The position numbers were made by a program, and so were the translations under genes. From NCBI RefSeq assembly GCF_000744785.1, contig NZ_JQMO01000003.1, positions 744,001-808,000 of the forward strand: a stretch of DNA of 64,000 bases, given 5' to 3'. The stretch is from Kitasatospora azatica KCTC 9699. GTDB taxonomy: Bacteria; Actinomycetota; Actinomycetes; Streptomycetales; Streptomycetaceae. The notes below the pieces were generated by a model, which was not told where the DNA came from, made no database searches, and worked only from the letters and a program-made list of their open reading frames with translations. Below are positions 7,644 through 16,167 of the stretch, piece after piece; the stretch's first letter is position 1, and each line of letters begins with the position of its first letter.

Positions 7644-8160
7644 GGATGCCCTCCCCGGCAGTGAAGGAGACTCCCTGGAAGCTGCCTCCGGTGCGCACCG
7701 GCGTGAAGCCGAGCGCGCTGTGCAGGTCGAGCGAGGCGCGGTTCTCCGTGGAGACGAAGCACCAGATGTCCCTGGCACGCTCCCATGCCCAGCCCATCCG
7801 CCACTGGGTGAGCAGTCGGCCCAGCCCCTGTCGCCGCCACGGGTGGTCCACCGTGACACCCGTCAGGTAGTAGCCGCCCGGTGCCCGGTCCACCGGATGC
7901 TCGGGCAGGAACGCGACGTTCGCATAGCCGGCAACCACCCCGTCGACCTGGCAGAGCACCACGGTGCCGCGCTCGCTGTCGAGTGCTTTCGCCAGGCGGG
8001 TCACCCATTCCCGCTCCTCGCCACCACGCACCCTCACCTGCACGGCGGCGAGCGCGGTGAGGTCCTCGGCTGACGCTTCGCGCAGAGCGGCGTCCACCGA
8101 AGTGCGGCGTTCGGCGAGGTGGGGCTGATACTCCGCGAACGGGTTGGTGTGATCCGACAC
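7606..8160 (-). CDS. GNAT family N-acetyltransferase
   Basis: The 184-residue protein carries the GNAT acetyl-CoA site GVTVDHPWRRQGLGRLLTQW (R/Q-x-x-G-x-G/A motif), followed by ENRASLDLHSALGFTPV, where the last helix and strand place the acceptor. GNAT enzymes move an acetyl group from acetyl-CoA to amines. The substrate is unknown. GTG 8160 is the first plausible start. The gene points towards the RiPP cluster and overlaps its last gene by 38 bases at the 3' end, so it is unlikely to be part of it. Confidence 0.85.
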   Translation of the reverse strand: MSDHTNPFAEYQPHLAERRTSVDAALREASAEDLTALAAVQVRVRGGEEREWVTRLAKALDSERGTVVLCQVDGVVAGYANVAFLPEHPVDRAPGGYYLTGVTVDHPWRRQGLGRLLTQWRMGWAWERARDIWCFVSTENRASLDLHSALGFTPVRTGGSFQGVSFTAGEGILMGAHRSPAPPA

Positions 8161-8322
8161 CGCCTCATGGTACCGACGGACCGTCAGGCCGCCGGTCGGC
8201 CCGGCCCCGGGTGGGGGTCGGGCCGACCGGCACCCGCATCGGACCGCTGAGCAGCGCGAGTTCACCGCTGCGGCCGACCGCCGCCGCAGCTCCTACTGCT
8301 GCTGGAACAGGCCGATCCCGAA

Positions 8323-8904
8323 TCACCGCCCGGCGAACGCCACCTCGCGGCCCAGCCAGCCCGCGAGCCGGGCGTATGCGCTCGCGTCGGCGGGCACCTC
8401 ACGGGCCGGCCCGAACGGGAGCCCCTCGCGGCTGCGCTCGGCCGGCAGCGCCTGCTGGGCGATGCCCAGCGAGATCTGCGCCAGCTCCTCGTCCAGCGCC
8501 AGCCCCGGGGCGACCACCTGCACCAAGTCCCAGGTGTGGGTGGTGGCCTCCATCGCATAGCCGCCCAGCGCCATCGCCCCGGGCATCTCGCCCCACGGGA
8601 CCTCGACGATCCGCTCCAGCTTGGCCTCGTCCGCCCAGGCGGCGGTCACCCGGACCCGGGCCCGGTCGAGCGCGCCGGGCCAGTCGGTGTCGTCCACCCG
8701 GTCGACCATCGGGGCGATGTCCAGCCCGCGCCCGCCCTCACCGATGTAGGCGATCCGATGGATTCCGCCGATCACGTGGCCGAGCAGCGCCCGCAGGTCG
8801 TACTCGGTGCACGGGGTGGGGCGGTCCAGGTCGGCGGGGGTGACGGCTGCGAAGACCTTCTCCAGCTGGTCGAGGGTGCGGGTGTAGAGCGAACGCGGGT
8901 CCAT
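8323..8904 (-). CDS. DinB-like / mycothiol-dependent isomerase-like protein (TIGR03086 type)
   Basis: This 193-residue protein starts MDPRSLYTRTLDQL and has the CTEYDLRALLGHVIGG helix with the metal-binding His of the DinB/maleylpyruvate isomerase fold. A second His-rich helix, AMEATTHTWDLV, follows. Actinobacterial members of this family are often mycothiol-dependent, but most have no known substrate. ATG 8904 has AGGAG 8 bases upstream. It is divergent from the WYL regulator, with a perfect palindrome between them, so its expression is probably controlled by that regulator. Confidence 0.8.
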   Translation of the reverse strand: MDPRSLYTRTLDQLEKVFAAVTPADLDRPTPCTEYDLRALLGHVIGGIHRIAYIGEGGRGLDIAPMVDRVDDTDWPGALDRARVRVTAAWADEAKLERIVEVPWGEMPGAMALGGYAMEATTHTWDLVQVVAPGLALDEELAQISLGIAQQALPAERSREGLPFGPAREVPADASAYARLAGWLGREVAFAGR

Positions 8905-8973
8905 CGGAGCAACTCCTGGGGTGTGGCGGGATGTTCTGCCTTGCGTGCTTGCGAGGGACACTCTTCCGGCAAT

Positions 8974-8994
8974 ACCTGACAAGGAACGTCAGGT
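8974..8994. promoter_or_regulatory. Palindromic operator candidate between the isomerase-like gene and the WYL regulator
   Basis: ACCTGAC (8974-8980) and GTCAGGT (8988-8994) form perfect 7-bp arms around a 7-base spacer. The site lies 14 bases before the GTG of the WYL regulator and 70 bases before the divergent isomerase-like gene. This is where a dimeric regulator would control both promoters. Confidence 0.55.
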
Positions 8995-9007
8995 TTAATG
9001 GGATCCT

Positions 9008-9961
9008 GTGAAATCCGACCGCCTGCTGTCGATCCTGCTGCTGCTCCAGACCCGCGGTCAGGTGCCCGCCACCGAGTTGGCCGAGCGCCTTGAGGTCTCG
9101 GTCCGCACCATCTACCGGGACGTCGACGCCCTGTCGGCGGCCGGGATCCCGGTCTGGGCCGAACGCGGCCGGCACGGCGGGATCAACCTGCTGCCCGGCT
9201 ACCGCACCGACGTCACCGGGCTGACCGGCGACGAGGCCCGCGCGCTCTTCGTACTCTCCACCCAGGCCTCGCACGAGGCGCTCGGCCTCGGCGACGCCCT
9301 CGCCTCGGCGCTGCGCAAGGTGATGGCCGCGCTGCCGGCCCCGCACCGCCCGGCCGCCGAGCGCACCAGCGAGCGGATCCTGATCGACCCGGCCCGCTGG
9401 ATGCAGCAGCCGGTCGGGGCGAGCGCGCTGGGCGAGCTGCAGCAGGCCGTCTTCACCGACCGGCGAGTGCTGCTGACGTACCGGCACAGCGGCGCCGCGG
9501 AGGCCAACGAATACACGGTCGACCCGTACGGCCTGGTGAGCAAGGCCGGCGTCTGGTACCTGGCGGCCGACCTGGACGCCGCGCCCCGCCTCTTCCGGGT
9601 GGACCGGGTGCGGGCCGCCGCCATCGGCGAGGACCCGGTGCTCCGGCGGGCCGGCCAGACCCTCGCGAGCGTGTGGGCGGTGCTTCGCGAGCAGGTGGAG
9701 CGGGTGCCCGATGACGTGCTGCTCCGGGCTCGGGTGCGCCGCAGCCGACTCGACATGCTGCTGCGCATCCACGGGCCCCGGGTGTCCGAGCCGCCCGCCC
9801 CGGGTGACGGCGAGTGGGCCGAGCTGACCCTCGCGTTCCCGGTCGTCGCGGCTGCCCGGGCCCTGCTCAGCTTCGGCGCCGACCTGGAGATCCTCGCCCC
9901 GTCCGAGGCCCGCGCCGAACTGGCCCGCGCGGCGACGGAGGTGGCCGAGGTGTACCGCTAG
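9008..9961 (+). CDS. YafY-type HTH/WYL-domain transcriptional regulator
   Basis: The 317-residue protein has an N-terminal HTH (LAERLEVSVRTIYRDVDALS), the standard HTH_11 of YafY proteins. A WYL domain follows, with GVWYLAADLDAAPRLFRVDRV around residues 180-200, and then the usual C-terminal extension. WYL domains bind small ligands or nucleic acid and convert this to DNA binding. GTG 9008 has only a weak GGGA upstream. The divergent isomerase-like gene and the palindrome at 8974-8994 are the likely targets. Confidence 0.9.
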   Translation: MKSDRLLSILLLLQTRGQVPATELAERLEVSVRTIYRDVDALSAAGIPVWAERGRHGGINLLPGYRTDVTGLTGDEARALFVLSTQASHEALGLGDALASALRKVMAALPAPHRPAAERTSERILIDPARWMQQPVGASALGELQQAVFTDRRVLLTYRHSGAAEANEYTVDPYGLVSKAGVWYLAADLDAAPRLFRVDRVRAAAIGEDPVLRRAGQTLASVWAVLREQVERVPDDVLLRARVRRSRLDMLLRIHGPRVSEPPAPGDGEWAELTLAFPVVAAARALLSFGADLEILAPSEARAELARAATEVAEVYR

Positions 9962-10028
9962 GGCCTGTCCGGCCGATCTTGCCGGGCGCGCGACGCCGGA
10001 CATCCAGGAGCAGAGGCGACCCCCGCGG

Positions 10029-10667
10029 TCAAGGCCGGCTCGGCACCCAGGGCGCTGCGGGGCCGGCCGATGGCATGTACCGGGCAGCGTGTTCCGCAAG
10101 CCGGCCGGCCGCCCGGCCGGGGTCCCCGCCGCTGAGCTCGACCAGCGCGTCGGCCGCCAGCCCGGCGCAGGCGACGACCAGCTCGAGAGTGTCCTGGCGG
10201 TGATGCCCGTCCCGGACGTATGCCTCGCAGCGCTCCTCGATCCGCCGGTAGTGCTCCGGCCCGCCGTCCTCGGCAAGCGCCCGTACGGCGTGCCAGAGCA
10301 GCGTGCAGGCCGTGGGCTCGGCCGGGTGCGCCGTCCCCTCCCGGCAGGCCTCCTCACGGGCCTCGGCCGCCCGCCGGCCCAGCGCCTCCAGGACGTCCGG
10401 CTCCTCGCCGTGGTGGACCGCGAGCAGCAGCTCCGCGGCCCGGCACAGGAGTGCCCGCAGCACCGTCCCGGCCGGCGCCCGCAGCCCCGGCGCCCACGAG
10501 TCCCCGAAGGCCAGCCATGCGTCCGCGAACGCCCGGGCCTGGGAGCGCCCGCCCGGGCCGGTCGCCGCCGCGTCGGGCTTCTCCTCCATTGCCAGCCGCA
10601 CCAGACCGACGGCAGCGAGCTCCGCCGCGTCGCCGTCCAGCCCGACCAGCCATCCACTCCTCAGCAC
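10029..10667 (-). CDS. Hypothetical protein, alpha-helical
   Basis: I do not recognise this 212-residue protein. It is rich in Ala, Glu and Arg, is predicted almost all helical, and has no signal peptide. Two CA pairs (ALLCRAAELL, VVACAGLAADALVEL) recall the helical bundles of regulatory or metal-binding DUFs. GTG 10667 was chosen because a GGGGG run lies about 11 bases upstream; an in-frame start at 10709 is possible. The 225 bases between it and the cupin gene hold nothing clear. Confidence 0.55.
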   Translation of the reverse strand: MLRSGWLVGLDGDAAELAAVGLVRLAMEEKPDAAATGPGGRSQARAFADAWLAFGDSWAPGLRAPAGTVLRALLCRAAELLLAVHHGEEPDVLEALGRRAAEAREEACREGTAHPAEPTACTLLWHAVRALAEDGGPEHYRRIEERCEAYVRDGHHRQDTLELVVACAGLAADALVELSGGDPGRAAGRLAEHAARYMPSAGPAAPWVPSRP

Positions 10668-10892
10668 GCTGTACCCCCGGCAGAGCGACTCGTTTGACCG
10701 TGAGCGCACATCTCACCACATCGGAGCGTGGGCGAACCAGACGGGTGGCCGCCTTCGCCGGGATTGCCGTCCGGTCCCCCAGCGGTCCGGGGTCGTCCGA
10801 GCCGGACTTCTGCGCCCGGGCACACCCAGGCACACCTGGGCGCGCCCGACCGGTGTCCCGGGCAGCGCCGGGTCCGCCACCCCGAGATGTGG

Positions 10893-11231
10893 TCAGAGCT
10901 TGAAGATCGAGACGTACCGGACGGCCGTCTCAGCGACGAAGTCGGTGTGCGCGGACCCCGCGGCGGCCGCGAAGACGTCACCGACGGTCATGGTGCGCCC
11001 CTGGTTGCTGAGGGTGCCCTCGATGACGTAGAGGAACTCGGCGTGCTCGTGCACGTGCGGATCGGTCCGGTATCCGGGCTCGGCCTCCACGATGGCGACG
11101 TGGTAGCCGTCCGCCCGCGCGGCGATCCTGGCCCGCGCCTTGCCCTGCGAGCCCCAGGGTATCCAGGGCCGTTCGTCACCGCCGTCGACGCCGGCGATGT
11201 CCCAGCCTTCGAGCGAGGGGGTGGAGTCCAT
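10893..11231 (-). CDS. Small cupin-domain protein
   Basis: A single-domain cupin of 112 residues. The two conserved motifs are visible: the metal-binding segment DPHVHEHAEFLYVIEGTLS (H-x-H, E, with G) and the second motif with AGSAHTDF. Cupins of this size bind a metal and act as isomerases, dioxygenases or sensors; the substrate cannot be told. ATG 11231 has GAAAGG 10 bases upstream. The IS110 element begins shortly upstream of this gene, so its promoter may have been altered by the insertion. Confidence 0.8.
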   Translation of the reverse strand: MDSTPSLEGWDIAGVDGGDERPWIPWGSQGKARARIAARADGYHVAIVEAEPGYRTDPHVHEHAEFLYVIEGTLSNQGRTMTVGDVFAAAAGSAHTDFVAETAVRYVSIFKL

Positions 11232-11288
11232 GCTTCCATACCTTTCATCGTGGGTTGATTCGGATCACTCGTAAGATCGGGACGCCCA

Positions 11289-11357
11289 GGGGTCCCTGGT
11301 GTGGCTTCCATGCTGTTGCCGCTGATGTGGCTTAGGAGGATTGGCCGCCGGGACCCC
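11289..11357 (+). ncRNA. Candidate bridge RNA (seekRNA) of the IS110 element
   Basis: GGGGTCCC (11289-11296) and GGGACCCC (11350-11357) form a perfect 8-bp stem around a 53-base internal region. That region contains GCCGCTGAT (11318-11326), repeated at 11369-11377 just outside, and AGGAGGATT, which matches the right end. IS110-group elements carry a structured RNA with target- and donor-binding loops between the left end and the transposase; this stem is in that place. Identity as a bridge RNA is inference from position and structure. Confidence 0.4.
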
Positions 11358-11468
11358 GCGACGACTCGGCCGCTGATTGGGATGCGCGGAACAAGATCGC
11401 TCGTATGGACACGTCGGCGAGGTCGTCTGCTGGGACCGTGAACACGCACGTCGAGCGAGGAGGACCGG

Positions 11469-12683
11469 GTGCCCGAACTGTGGGCCGGGACAGATGCGGG
11501 TAAGGGCGAGCACCACTGCACGGCGATCGACACGGACGGGAACAAGGTCCTCTCCCGGCGGGTGCCGAACAACGAGCCAGAACTGCTCGAACTGCTCGGC
11601 GACGTCCTGGAGTTGGCCGACGGAGGCCCCGTTACCTGGGCGGTCGACCTCAACTCCGGCGGCGCCGCCCTGTTGATCGCCCTCCTGGTCAGCCACGAGC
11701 AGAAGCTGCTCTACACCCCCGGCCGGACCGTGCACCACGCCTCGGCCGCCTACCGGGGCAGCGGGAAGACGGACGCGAAGGACGCCTTCGTCATCGCCGA
11801 CACCGCCCGCATGCGGCGTGATCTGCAGCCGCTGACCGAGACGAGCGAGATCGCGGTGGACCTGCGGATCATGACGGCCCGCCGTATGGACCTGTCGGCC
11901 GACCGCACCCGCGCCATCAACCGGCTCCGCGCCCAGCTGCTGGAGTACTTCCCCGCCCTTGAGCGGGCGTTCGACTACAGCACCTCCAAGACCGCGCTCA
12001 TCCTGCTGACCGGCTACCAGACGCCCTCCGCGCTGCGGCGGATCGGCCGGGCCCGGCTGACGACCTGGCTCAAGAACCACGGCGTCCGCACCGTCACCAA
12101 CGCCAAGAGCGCCGCTAACACCGCGCTCACCGCCGCCGAGGCCCAGCACACCGTCGTGCCCGGTGAGAAGACCGCCGCCAGGATGGTCCGCACCCTTGCC
12201 ATGGAGGTGATGGCCCTCGATGAGGAGATCGACCAGCTCAACACCCTCATCGAGGAACGGTTTCGCGAGCACCCCGACGCCGCAGTGATCACCAGCATGC
12301 CCGGCATCGGCGACACGCTCGGAGCCGAGTTCATCGCCGCCACGGGCGGCGACATGGCCGCCTTCGGCAGCCCCGACCGGCTCGCCGGCGTCGCCGGTCT
12401 CGCCCCGGTTCCCCGCGATTCGGGCAAGATCAGCGGCAACCTGCAACGCCCTCGCCGCTACAGCCGGCGCCTGCTGCGGATGTGCTACCTCGCCGCCCAG
12501 GCCGCCGCAATCCACTGTCCCGAGTCTCGGCGCTTCTACCAACGCAAACGGGCTGAGGGGAAGTCCCACAAGCAAGCCGTGCTGGCCCTGGCCCGCCGTC
12601 GTCTCAATGTGCTCTGGGCCCTCATACGCGACCACCGCACCTTCGAGACAGCCGCTGACCGGCAAGCAACTGCCGCAGCCTGA
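11469..12683 (+). CDS. IS110-family transposase (DEDD recombinase)
   Basis: The 404-residue protein has the RuvC-like DEDD N-terminal domain (LWAGTDAGKGEHHCTAID, then VTWAVDLNSGG) and the C-terminal transposase_20 domain with SMPGIGDTLGAEFIAATGG and the conserved Ser of RDSGKISG. The gene is full length with no frameshift, so the element may be active. It starts at GTG 11469 with GAGGAGG close upstream. IS110 transposases work with a structured RNA from the element and use a DEDD plus serine chemistry for recombination. Confidence 0.93.
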   Translation: MPELWAGTDAGKGEHHCTAIDTDGNKVLSRRVPNNEPELLELLGDVLELADGGPVTWAVDLNSGGAALLIALLVSHEQKLLYTPGRTVHHASAAYRGSGKTDAKDAFVIADTARMRRDLQPLTETSEIAVDLRIMTARRMDLSADRTRAINRLRAQLLEYFPALERAFDYSTSKTALILLTGYQTPSALRRIGRARLTTWLKNHGVRTVTNAKSAANTALTAAEAQHTVVPGEKTAARMVRTLAMEVMALDEEIDQLNTLIEERFREHPDAAVITSMPGIGDTLGAEFIAATGGDMAAFGSPDRLAGVAGLAPVPRDSGKISGNLQRPRRYSRRLLRMCYLAAQAAAIHCPESRRFYQRKRAEGKSHKQAVLALARRRLNVLWALIRDHRTFETAADRQATAAA

Positions 12684-12999
12684 TGCAGTCACCTGGAGTC
12701 ACCACTCCGGCTTGACAACATCATTGGGAATCCTCCTGAACCACGGAGCAGGTCTGTTTGCACGAGTCACGCACCAGTATCCCTCTGTCGCAAGGCAGTT
12801 CGGGCCACCCGGCGCCAAGATGATCCAGCGATGTTCGCCGCACCCAGCCGCACCCAGTCGGCCCCTGACGGCCCCTGACGGCTCCTCAGGGCGGGACACG
12901 CGGGCAGCCCGGTCGCGCGACTCCCGGGTGCGGCGGAGCCTACGATCAGCAACGCCGGGTCAGCATCCGATCACGCTCCGGGGGAAGACAGGTGCACGG
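12684..12999. other. IS110 right flank and region before the antiporter gene
   Basis: No gene is seen in these 316 bases. The left part up to about 12740 should be the right end of the IS. Further right are two short direct repeats, CCGCACCCAG (around 12838-12857) and GCCCCTGACG (12861-12870 and 12871-12880). No promoter is clear. Confidence 0.4.
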
Positions 13000-14241
13000 G
13001 TGATCGCGCTGGTCGTCAGCATGGGGACGCTGTTCGCCTGGGCCCTGGTGGCCGGGCGGCTGGCCCGCTGGAGCGTCACGGCGCCGGTGGCGATGACGGC
13101 GGCGGGCGTGGCGCTGACGGCCGGGCCGCATCCGCTGGTGCGGATCAGCCTGACCACCTCGGATGCCGAGCGGGCCGTCGAGATCATTCTCGCCGTCCTG
13201 CTGTTCACCGATGCCACCGACGTACCGGCCCGGGTGGTCCGGGAGCAGCGTCGCGTGTTGACGCGACTGCTGGTGCTCGCGTTGCCGATGACGCTGGCTG
13301 CCGGGACACTGCTGGGCCGCCTGCTGTTCCCGTCCGGCGGTTGGTGGTTGGCGGCACTGTTCGCCTCGGTGACGGTGCCGGTCGACCTGGCCCCGGCCGC
13401 CGAGCTGATCCGCGACTCCCGCCTGCCGTCCTGGCTGCGCGCGGTGCTCACGGTGGAGAGCGGGCTGAACGACGGCATCGTCGCGCCGGTCTTCCTGCTC
13501 TGCCTCGCGGGCGTCGAGGCGCGCGGGGCGGCCTCGGGGTCGGTCGGCGACGCGCTGCGCAGCGCGGTGGGGGCGCTGCTCTGGGCGGTCCTGGCGGGCG
13601 TCCTGGTCGGCAAGCCCGGTGGCTTGCTGCTGCGGCGCTCCTGGCTGGCCGGTTGGACCCGACCCGCCGCCGTCCGGCTCGGGATCCTCGCGCTGCCGTT
13701 GATGGCGTACGGGCTGGCGATCGTGCTGGGCGGCAGCGGCTTCATCGCCGCCTTCGTGGCCGGGCTGTGCTTCGCCCCGGACTCCCGGGCCCTGCCACCC
13801 AAGGCGCTGCGCCTGGTCGAGGACACCGGGACGCTGCTCTCGTTGGCGCTCTGGTTCGTCTTCGGCGAACTCGTCACCCAGGCGTTCACCGGTGACTTCG
13901 ACGGCCGGGTGGTGGCCTACGGGGCCTTGGCGCTGACGGTTTTCCGGATCGTCCCCGTGCTGCTCAGCCTGGCCGGCAGCGGCCTGGGCCGCGGCGACCG
14001 GCTGCTACTGGCCTGGCTCGGGCCGCGGGGCCTGGCGACCATCGTCTTCGGCCTGCTCGCCTTCGTCACCCTCGCCCCCGCGCACCCGCACGCCGCCGAT
14101 CTGATCGGCCAGGTGATGACGATGACCGTACTGATGAGCCTGCTGCTGCACGGACTGACGTACGGGCCGCTGGCGGCCTGGTACGCGTCGGCCCGGCAGC
14201 GGGCCGACGGCTGCCAGCGGCGGGCCGGGAACCCGTCCTGA
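13000..14241 (+). CDS. Na+/H+ antiporter-type membrane protein (CPA1 family)
   Basis: The 413-residue protein has about 11 hydrophobic segments and the CPA1 core: FASVTVPVDLAPAAELI (variant of the unwound helix with Asp), RAVLTVESGLNDGIVAP (the ND pair used for ion binding), and a late helix with GPRGLATIVFGLL. It should exchange Na+ or K+ for H+ across the cytoplasmic membrane. GTG 13000 was chosen; the ribosome binding site (GGGGGAAG) is 13 bases away, longer than usual, so a start slightly upstream is possible. The gene stands alone behind the IS110 element. Confidence 0.85.
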   Translation: MIALVVSMGTLFAWALVAGRLARWSVTAPVAMTAAGVALTAGPHPLVRISLTTSDAERAVEIILAVLLFTDATDVPARVVREQRRVLTRLLVLALPMTLAAGTLLGRLLFPSGGWWLAALFASVTVPVDLAPAAELIRDSRLPSWLRAVLTVESGLNDGIVAPVFLLCLAGVEARGAASGSVGDALRSAVGALLWAVLAGVLVGKPGGLLLRRSWLAGWTRPAAVRLGILALPLMAYGLAIVLGGSGFIAAFVAGLCFAPDSRALPPKALRLVEDTGTLLSLALWFVFGELVTQAFTGDFDGRVVAYGALALTVFRIVPVLLSLAGSGLGRGDRLLLAWLGPRGLATIVFGLLAFVTLAPAHPHAADLIGQVMTMTVLMSLLLHGLTYGPLAAWYASARQRADGCQRRAGNPS

Positions 14242-14270
14242 CCAACCGGTACCGTGCGTGTCCGCTCCGC

Positions 14271-14732
14271 CTACGCCGGGAAGACCTGCCCCAGCAGTCG
14301 CTGCAGCGCGCGCCGATCCCCCTCCTCCAGGCTCTCCAGGCCACTGAGCTCGGACATCAGCTCGGCGCGGATCTGCGCGACAGCCCGCTCCCCCTCCGCC
14401 GTGAGCAGCACCAGCTTGACCCGCCGGTCCGCAGGGTCGCTCTCGCGACGGAGCAGCCCGCGCGACTCCAGCCGGTCGACGATCCCGGTGACATTGGAGG
14501 CGTCGCACGCGAGCAGTTCGGCGAGGGTGCGCATCGGCATCGGCCGGCGGAGCAGGCTGAGCATCTTGCCCTGCATCAGGGTGAGGCCGCGCTGCGCCGC
14601 GACGGTCGCGAAGTTCCGGTAGTAGGCGGCCGCCGCCTGGGCGAGCTGGTCCATCAGCTGCGCCGGCGTCGGCGCGACGGCATCGGCGGCGGTGACGGCG
14701 GCGGTGATGGCTGCGGGCGGTGGCGAGGTCAT
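14271..14732 (-). CDS. MarR family transcriptional regulator
   Basis: The 153-residue protein shows the winged helix of MarR regulators: MRTLAELLACDASNVTGIVDRLESRGLL (recognition helix) followed by the wing ESDPADRRVKLVLLT. MarR proteins are usually repressors released by phenolic compounds or oxidants. The gene is divergent from the aldehyde dehydrogenase gene, and the intergenic space has two similar TTGA-N5-TNAA type sites, so it very probably represses that operon and itself. Confidence 0.9.
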   Translation of the reverse strand: MTSPPPAAITAAVTAADAVAPTPAQLMDQLAQAAAAYYRNFATVAAQRGLTLMQGKMLSLLRRPMPMRTLAELLACDASNVTGIVDRLESRGLLRRESDPADRRVKLVLLTAEGERAVAQIRAELMSELSGLESLEEGDRRALQRLLGQVFPA

Positions 14733-14753
14733 GCGTCCAGCCTACGGGAGATT

Positions 14754-14811
14754 GCTTGACATCATTAACCATTGAGGTCTACCTTCAACACATTGGTTGA
14801 CAACCTCAACC
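14754..14811. promoter_or_regulatory. Pair of MarR operator candidates
   Basis: GGTTGA-CAACC-TCAACC (14795-14811) has perfect 6-bp arms around 5 bases. A second site, GCTTGA-CATCA-TTAACC (14754-14770), has the same form with weaker arms. The two centres are 41 bases apart, near 4 helical turns, between the divergent MarR and aldehyde dehydrogenase genes. Confidence 0.6.
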
Positions 14812-14842
14812 ATCTATCACTTCAATCTCCCGGAGTACCACC

Positions 14843-16153
14843 ATGGCCCCCACCGACCCCGGCACGGTCGTGGCACACCTGCGCGCCACCTTCGACACCG
14901 GCCGCACCAAGCCGCTCGACTGGCGCCTCGGCCAGTTGCAGGCGCTGCGCACCCTGCTCACCGAGCAGCAGGACGTCTTCCTGGCAGCGCTCCACGCCGA
15001 CCTGGGCAAGGGGCCCGCCGAGGCGTACCGCACCGAGATCGGCTTCACCCTCAACGAGCTGGACCACACCGTGGCGCACCTGGCGGAGTGGCTGCGTCCC
15101 AAGCCTGCCGGCCTGCCCGACGCCTTCCTGCCCGCCGAAGCGCGGGTGGTCCGGGACCCGCTGGGCGTCGTGCTGGTGATCGCCCCGTGGAACTACCCGC
15201 TGCAGCTGGCCCTCGCCCCGCTGGTGGGCGCCCTGGCCGCCGGCAACACCGTGGTGCTCAAGCCCAGCGAGCTGGCCCCGGCCACCTCGGCGGCGATCGC
15301 CGAGCTGCTCCCCCGCTACCTCGACCCGCAGGCCGTCGCCGTGGTCGAGGGCGCGGTCCCGGAGACCACCGCGCTGCTGGAGCAGCGTTTCGACCACATC
15401 TTCTACACCGGCAACGGCGCGGTCGGCCGGATCGTCATGGCGGCCGCCGCCCGGTACCTCACCCCGGTCACCCTGGAGCTCGGCGGCAAGAGCCCGGTCG
15501 TGGTCGAGCCCGGCGTCGACCTGGCCGCCACCGCCCAGCGGCTGGTCCGCGGCAAGTTCCTCAACGCCGGTCAGACCTGCGTCGCCCCCGACTACGTGCT
15601 GGCCGTCGGCGACAGCGCCACCGAGTTGGAGGCGCAGTTGGCCGCCGCCGTCGAGGCGACCTACGGCGCGGACCCGGCGGCCGACCCGGAGTACGGACGG
15701 ATCGTCAACGAGCGCCACTTCGACCGGCTCACCGCCCTGCTCGACAGCGGCCGGGTGGTCACCGGCGGCGGCCACGACCGCGCCACCCGCTACCTGGCTC
15801 CGACCGTGCTGGCCGACGTCTCGCCGGAGGCGCCGGTGATGCGGGAGGAGATCTTCGGCCCGATCCTGCCGATCATCGCGGTGCCCGACCTGGACGCGGC
15901 GATCGCCTTCATCAACGGGCGGGAGAAGCCGCTCGCGCTCTACGCCTTCACCGACTCCGAGCAGACCAAGCAGCGGCTGACCATCGAGACCTCCTCCGGC
16001 GCGCTCGCCTTCGGCCTGCCGGTCTCCCACCTGGCCGTTCCGGAGCTGCCGTTCGGTGGCGTCGGCGAGAGCGGCATGGGCCGCTACCACGGCGAGTACT
16101 CCATCGATACCTTCAGTCACGCGAAGGCCATCCTCGACAAGCCGGTCAGCTGA
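14843..16153 (+). CDS. Aldehyde dehydrogenase (class 3 type)
   Basis: A 436-residue NAD(P)-dependent aldehyde dehydrogenase that oxidises aldehydes to acids. Visible motifs: APWNYPLQLALAPLVGALAA (cofactor binding), FYTGNGAVGRIVM, LELGGKSPVVVE with the general base Glu, GQTCVAPDYVL with the catalytic Cys, and the ELPFGGVGESGMGRYHG tail. The short length is typical of class 3 enzymes, which act on fatty or aromatic aldehydes. It is the first gene of a two-gene unit under the divergent MarR regulator, which fits a role in aldehyde detoxification. Confidence 0.93.
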   Translation: MAPTDPGTVVAHLRATFDTGRTKPLDWRLGQLQALRTLLTEQQDVFLAALHADLGKGPAEAYRTEIGFTLNELDHTVAHLAEWLRPKPAGLPDAFLPAEARVVRDPLGVVLVIAPWNYPLQLALAPLVGALAAGNTVVLKPSELAPATSAAIAELLPRYLDPQAVAVVEGAVPETTALLEQRFDHIFYTGNGAVGRIVMAAAARYLTPVTLELGGKSPVVVEPGVDLAATAQRLVRGKFLNAGQTCVAPDYVLAVGDSATELEAQLAAAVEATYGADPAADPEYGRIVNERHFDRLTALLDSGRVVTGGGHDRATRYLAPTVLADVSPEAPVMREEIFGPILPIIAVPDLDAAIAFINGREKPLALYAFTDSEQTKQRLTIETSSGALAFGLPVSHLAVPELPFGGVGESGMGRYHGEYSIDTFSHAKAILDKPVS

Positions 16154-16167
16154 AAGGCCACCATCCA

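Larger units (their letters stand above)
11270..12740 (+). mobile_element. IS110-family insertion sequence (borders approximate)
   Basis: The element contains one intact 404-codon transposase gene with about 200 bases of structured non-coding DNA before it. IS110 elements have no terminal inverted repeats of the usual type and make no target duplication, so the ends cannot be fixed by eye. The left end should lie between the cupin promoter and about 11280, and the right end within about 60 bases of the transposase stop. AGGAGGATT (11334-11342) in the left flank is exactly complementary to AATCCTCCT (12729-12737) in the right flank, as expected if the left-end RNA pairs with the right end. Confidence 0.55.
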
